Assembly: GCA_040905905.1 (NCBI GenBank)
Contig: JBBDQN010000002.1
Span: forward strand, 1-63,628
Direction of reading: 5' to 3'
Length of the DNA stretch: 63,628 nt
Origin: JAICND01 sp040905905
Lineage (GTDB): Bacteria > Actinomycetota > Acidimicrobiia > Spongiisociales > ZC4RG35
Notes under the pieces: generated by a model
Told to the model about the DNA's origin: nothing
The model's database searches: none
The model's input: the letters and a program-made list of their open reading frames with translations, nothing else
Position numbers and translations under genes: made by a program
Part shown: in pieces, positions 60,831 to 63,628 of the stretch
Layout of the letters: each line of letters starts with the position of its first letter
How positions within the stretch are numbered: the stretch's first letter is position 1

Positions 60831-62375
60831 GTGCCACGTCGAGGACCCGAGGAGGGATCCACCCGTTCGGACCGAAGGGCGAGCCGGGGCGGTGCCGGCA
60901 TCCACCAGTTGCCATGGCGGCCGCCCAACAACCCGTACCGCCCGATCGAGGTGATCTCCGATGATCAGGTGGAAGCCATCCATGTTGCCTCGTTGCGAAT
61001 CCTCGCGGACATCGGGATGGACTTTCTCCACCCGGAGGCTCTCGACATCCTGGCCAATGGCGGCGCGGACGTGGCGGTTGGCTCGCAAAGGGTTCGTTTT
61101 GACCCGGCGTTGATCGACCAGATGCTCTCCGGCGTTCCCGATGTCTTCCCGTTGCATGCACGCAACTCAGTTCATGACCTGGAGATGGGTGGACACAACG
61201 TCGGTTTTGCGACCGTCGCCTCGGCCCCCAACGTTTCCGATATGGACCGGGGAAGACGGACCGGGACATTCGAGGACTACTGCAATTTCCTCCGTCTTGG
61301 TCAGTACTTCAACGTCATCCACATGTACGGGGGTTACCCCGTCGAGCCGGTCGACCTACCCCCGGCGACCAGGCATCTCGACTGTCTGGCTGCCCTGGTC
61401 ACTCTCACTGACAAGGTGTTCCATGCTTACTCCCTGGGCCGGGGACGCATCACGGACGCTCTCGAGATCGTCCGCATCGCCCGGGGCTTGAGCTATGAGG
61501 AACTGGCAGCCCAACCTTCGATGTTCACGGTCGTCAACACCTCTTCCCCGCTCCGGCTCGACGGACCCATGATCGAAGGCCTGGTCGAGATGGCCCGTCA
61601 TGGCCAGGTGGTTGTCATTACTCCGTTCACCTTGTCGGGGGCGATGGCTCCGGCCACCCTGGCTGGTGCTCTCGCCCAACAAAACGCCGAATTTCTTGCG
61701 TCGTTTGTCCTCAACCAGTTGGCGTCTCCAGGCGTACCGGTGATGTACGGAGGATTCACCTCCAACGTCGACATGAAGTCGGGAGCCCCTGCTTTTGGCA
61801 CCCCTGAATACACCAAGGCTGCCATGGCGGGAGGTCAGCTGGCTCGTCGATATGGCCTTCCGTACCGTTCTTCTAACGCCAACGCCTCCAATGCGGTCGA
61901 TGCCCAGTCTGCCTATGAGTCGCAGATGTCACTCTGGGGGGCGGTGATGGGAGGCGCCCACATGGTCATGCATGGCGCCGGCTGGATGGAGGGTGGCCTG
62001 GTCGCCTCATTCGAGAAGTTCATCGTCGATATCGAGATGCTCCAGATGATGAGCGAGTTCCTGCAACCGTTGCGAGTGGATGAAGACGAGTTAGCGTTTT
62101 CGGCCATCGAAGAAGTGGGGCCCGGCGGCCACTTTTTCGGAGCAGCTCACACCCTGGAGAGGTACGAGCGGGCTTTTTATGCACCGATCCTGTCGGACTG
62201 GCGCAACTTCGAGAACTGGCAGTTGGCCGGGGCCGAGAATGCCGAGCAACGTGCCAATCGACTTTGGAAACAGGCGCTGAGCGAATACCAAGCGCCGGCG
62301 CTCGCCGAAGATCGGGCCGAGGAGCTGGCCACATTTGTCGCCCATCGCAAAGAAGAGGGCGGAGTCGGCAGCTAG
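60831..62375 (+). CDS. MttB-family (non-pyrrolysine) methyltransferase, second copy
   Basis: A 514-residue protein of the same superfamily as the 18.5-kb gene: DDQVEAIHVASLRILADIGMDFLHPEALDILANGG, the MYGGYPVEPVDLPPATRHLDC block, VVNTSSPLRLDGPMI, TPFTLSGAMAPATLAG, SGAPAFGTPEYTKAAMAGGQLARRYGLP and HGAGWMEGGLVASFEKFIVD. There is no in-frame UAG. It starts GTG two bases after the copy-2 dehydrogenase and has no corrinoid protein of its own nearby. The N-terminal 25 residues are basic and low in order. The substrate may differ from that of the first copy. Confidence 0.9.
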   Translation: MPRRGPEEGSTRSDRRASRGGAGIHQLPWRPPNNPYRPIEVISDDQVEAIHVASLRILADIGMDFLHPEALDILANGGADVAVGSQRVRFDPALIDQMLSGVPDVFPLHARNSVHDLEMGGHNVGFATVASAPNVSDMDRGRRTGTFEDYCNFLRLGQYFNVIHMYGGYPVEPVDLPPATRHLDCLAALVTLTDKVFHAYSLGRGRITDALEIVRIARGLSYEELAAQPSMFTVVNTSSPLRLDGPMIEGLVEMARHGQVVVITPFTLSGAMAPATLAGALAQQNAEFLASFVLNQLASPGVPVMYGGFTSNVDMKSGAPAFGTPEYTKAAMAGGQLARRYGLPYRSSNANASNAVDAQSAYESQMSLWGAVMGGAHMVMHGAGWMEGGLVASFEKFIVDIEMLQMMSEFLQPLRVDEDELAFSAIEEVGPGGHFFGAAHTLERYERAFYAPILSDWRNFENWQLAGAENAEQRANRLWKQALSEYQAPALAEDRAEELATFVAHRKEEGGVGS

Positions 62376-62381
62376 TCCTAC

Positions 62382-62430
62382 CTTCTTGCGTAGAAACGCC
62401 GCCGGAAACGGCGCGGATATACGCAAGAAG
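62382..62430. repeat. 49-bp inverted-repeat element, copy B
   Basis: CTTCTTGCGTA ... TACGCAAGAAG, 11-bp perfect arms around 27 bases with GCCGCCGGAAACGGCG, which itself forms an inner stem. Copy A at 36736-36785 differs at only a handful of inner positions. It begins seven bases after the second mttB stop and ends 26 bases before the hutF-like start. No U-tract follows. Confidence 0.75.
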
Positions 62431-62455
62431 GGATCAAGAAGATACGCTGCCACCG

Positions 62456-63628
62456 GTGAAATGGTGGTGTGAATCGGCCTGGATCGACGATCAGGTTGTC
62501 ACCGGCGTTCGGATCACTGCCGACGACCAGGGGACGATCGCAGGAGTCGACCGCGGGGCCACACCAGGGGATTCGCCCCGGCTGGCCGGCCTCGTGTTCC
62601 CCGGTTTTGCCAACGCCCACTCGCACGCGTTCCACCGAGCCCTGCGGGGTCGCACCCAGCGGACCGGCGACTTCTGGACCTGGCGGGAGGCCATGTATCA
62701 GATCGCAGATCTCCTCGATCCGGACAGCTATCTGCGCCTGGCAACGGCGGTCTATGCCGAGATGGCTCTGGCTGGCTTTACCGCGGTCGGTGAGTTCCAC
62801 TATCTCCATCATCAACCAGACGGAAAGACTTACGCCGATCCCAATGCCATGGGCATGGCGTTAATCGAAGCCGCCCGCCAGGCAGGGATCAGGCTCACCG
62901 TGCTCGACGCCTGTTATCTGACTGGAGGGATTGGCCAGCCGCTCAATTCGTTTCAAACGCGGTTTGGTGACAGAGACGCCTGGGCGTGGGCGAGCCGGGT
63001 GGAAGGGCTCGCTACCGATCCCAACACCCGGATCGGGGCCGCTATCCACTCGGTGCGATCGGTCCCGGCAGAACAGATCCCGACCGTGGTAGATGCCGCT
63101 ACCGGCAAGGTACTGCACGTGCACCTCTCGGAGCAGCCCGCCGAAAACGAGGAGTGCCGATCGTTCTATCAGCTCAGCCCCACAGCCCTGCTCGCCGACA
63201 GGGGCGCCCTGGGGACCCGCACCACAGCGGTCCACGCCATCCACGTCAACACTGACGACATCGAGATCCTGGGGCTCTCGGGGACCACCATCTGTGTTTG
63301 CCCAACAACGGAGAGGGACCTGGGTGATGGCATCGGTCCTGCCTGGGCTTTGTCCGCGGCCGGTGCCCGACTCGCCCTCGGTTCGGATCAACACGCGGTT
63401 ATCGACCCCTTTGAAGAGGCCCGCGGGCTCGAGATGCACGAACGGCTCGCGACAGGCACCCGCGGCAACTTCTCACCGGCGGCACTGATTGCGGCGTTGA
63501 CCGCCGATGGCCATCGAGCGCTTGGATGGTCCGAGGCAGGCCGGATTGCCGTGGGAGCCCCCTGCGACCTGGTGGCGGTGTCGCGAACATCGGTGCGAAC
63601 CGCGGCTGTGACTCCCAATCAACTCCTT
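62456..63628 (+). CDS. hutF: Formimidoylglutamate deiminase, N-terminal part (runs off the window)
   Basis: At least 391 codons remain open to the window end, so the gene is partial at the 3' side. It starts GTG (MKWWCESAWIDDQ). The amidohydrolase metal motif is GFANAHSHAFHRALRG at about residues 50-65; HVHLSEQPAENEEC and the ALGSDQHAVIDPFEEARGLEM segment are further active-site regions. HutF hydrolyses N-formimidoyl-L-glutamate to N-formyl-L-glutamate and ammonia in histidine breakdown. Similar amidohydrolases such as guanine deaminase are less likely. It follows inverted repeat B by 26 bases. Confidence 0.88.
   Translation, partial: MKWWCESAWIDDQVVTGVRITADDQGTIAGVDRGATPGDSPRLAGLVFPGFANAHSHAFHRALRGRTQRTGDFWTWREAMYQIADLLDPDSYLRLATAVYAEMALAGFTAVGEFHYLHHQPDGKTYADPNAMGMALIEAARQAGIRLTVLDACYLTGGIGQPLNSFQTRFGDRDAWAWASRVEGLATDPNTRIGAAIHSVRSVPAEQIPTVVDAATGKVLHVHLSEQPAENEECRSFYQLSPTALLADRGALGTRTTAVHAIHVNTDDIEILGLSGTTICVCPTTERDLGDGIGPAWALSAAGARLALGSDQHAVIDPFEEARGLEMHERLATGTRGNFSPAALIAALTADGHRALGWSEAGRIAVGAPCDLVAVSRTSVRTAAVTPNQLL

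Noticed and set aside
1..63628. CRISPR arrays, insertion sequences, prophage or plasmid origin
   Set aside because: I saw no regularly spaced repeats, no transposase or integrase gene and no phage structural genes; the DUF222/HNH protein alone is not enough for a mobile element call.

Overview
The window is high-GC bacterial DNA, most likely from an actinobacterium and perhaps from the Acidimicrobiia. Clues are a DUF222/13E12-type HNH protein, an F420-type luciferase-like oxidoreductase, many GTG starts, and a tRNA-Tyr/tRNA-Thr/tRNA-Met block ahead of tuf. The class assignment is an inference from gene content.

Layout. 1-0.4 kb: start of tuf and three tRNA genes. 0.4-9.1 kb: ordinary genes (htpX, a secreted subtilase, a lipoprotein, a MidA-like methyltransferase, an LLM oxidoreductase, a fused aminodeoxychorismate synthase/lyase). 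9.1-20.1 kb: one-carbon oxidation. This holds a formate dehydrogenase whose catalytic gene contains an in-frame UGA (selenocysteine) followed by a SECIS hairpin, and whose N-terminal iron-sulfur part is a separate gene. A divergent NuoF-like gene follows, then an mttB - metF-like - iclR - fhs operon. 20.1-28 kb: miscellaneous genes, including an ECF sigma/anti-sigma pair, two frameshifted or decayed genes and the DUF222/HNH protein. 28-36.8 kb: a corrinoid methyl-transfer cassette (corrinoid protein, DUF1638, small 'virulence factor' protein, methyl-THF:corrinoid methyltransferase, reductive activator) divergent from a dimethylglycine-dehydrogenase-like gene with etfB and etfA. 36.8-39.5 kb: housekeeping and small genes, including clpP. 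39.5-47.4 kb: betaine aldehyde dehydrogenase, a betaine ABC transporter, and a betaine-homocysteine-methyltransferase-like gene behind a SAM-II riboswitch. 47.3-57.2 kb: a long minus-strand operon of a second quaternary-amine transporter, an enolase-superfamily enzyme, a zinc alcohol dehydrogenase and heterotetrameric sarcosine oxidase (soxA, soxG, soxB, soxD). 58-63.6 kb: a second dimethylglycine-dehydrogenase-like gene, a second mttB-family gene and the start of hutF.

Working model (inference). Betaines are imported by two ABC systems or made from betaine aldehyde. A non-pyrrolysine MttB-family enzyme moves one methyl group to the corrinoid protein and the pterin methyltransferase passes it to THF. 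The activator restores Co(I). The remaining N-methyl groups are removed oxidatively by the flavoprotein dehydrogenases with ETF and by sarcosine oxidase. Methyl-THF is oxidised through the MetF-like enzyme, formyl-THF is cleaved by Fhs running backwards to yield ATP and formate, and formate dehydrogenase oxidises formate to CO2 with NADH formation. FolD and the selenocysteine machinery are not in this window.

Two kinds of shared DNA element tie the loci together. One is a 35-bp palindrome in front of both the mttB operon and the corrinoid operon. The other is a roughly 50-bp inverted repeat present after etfA and after the second mttB gene.
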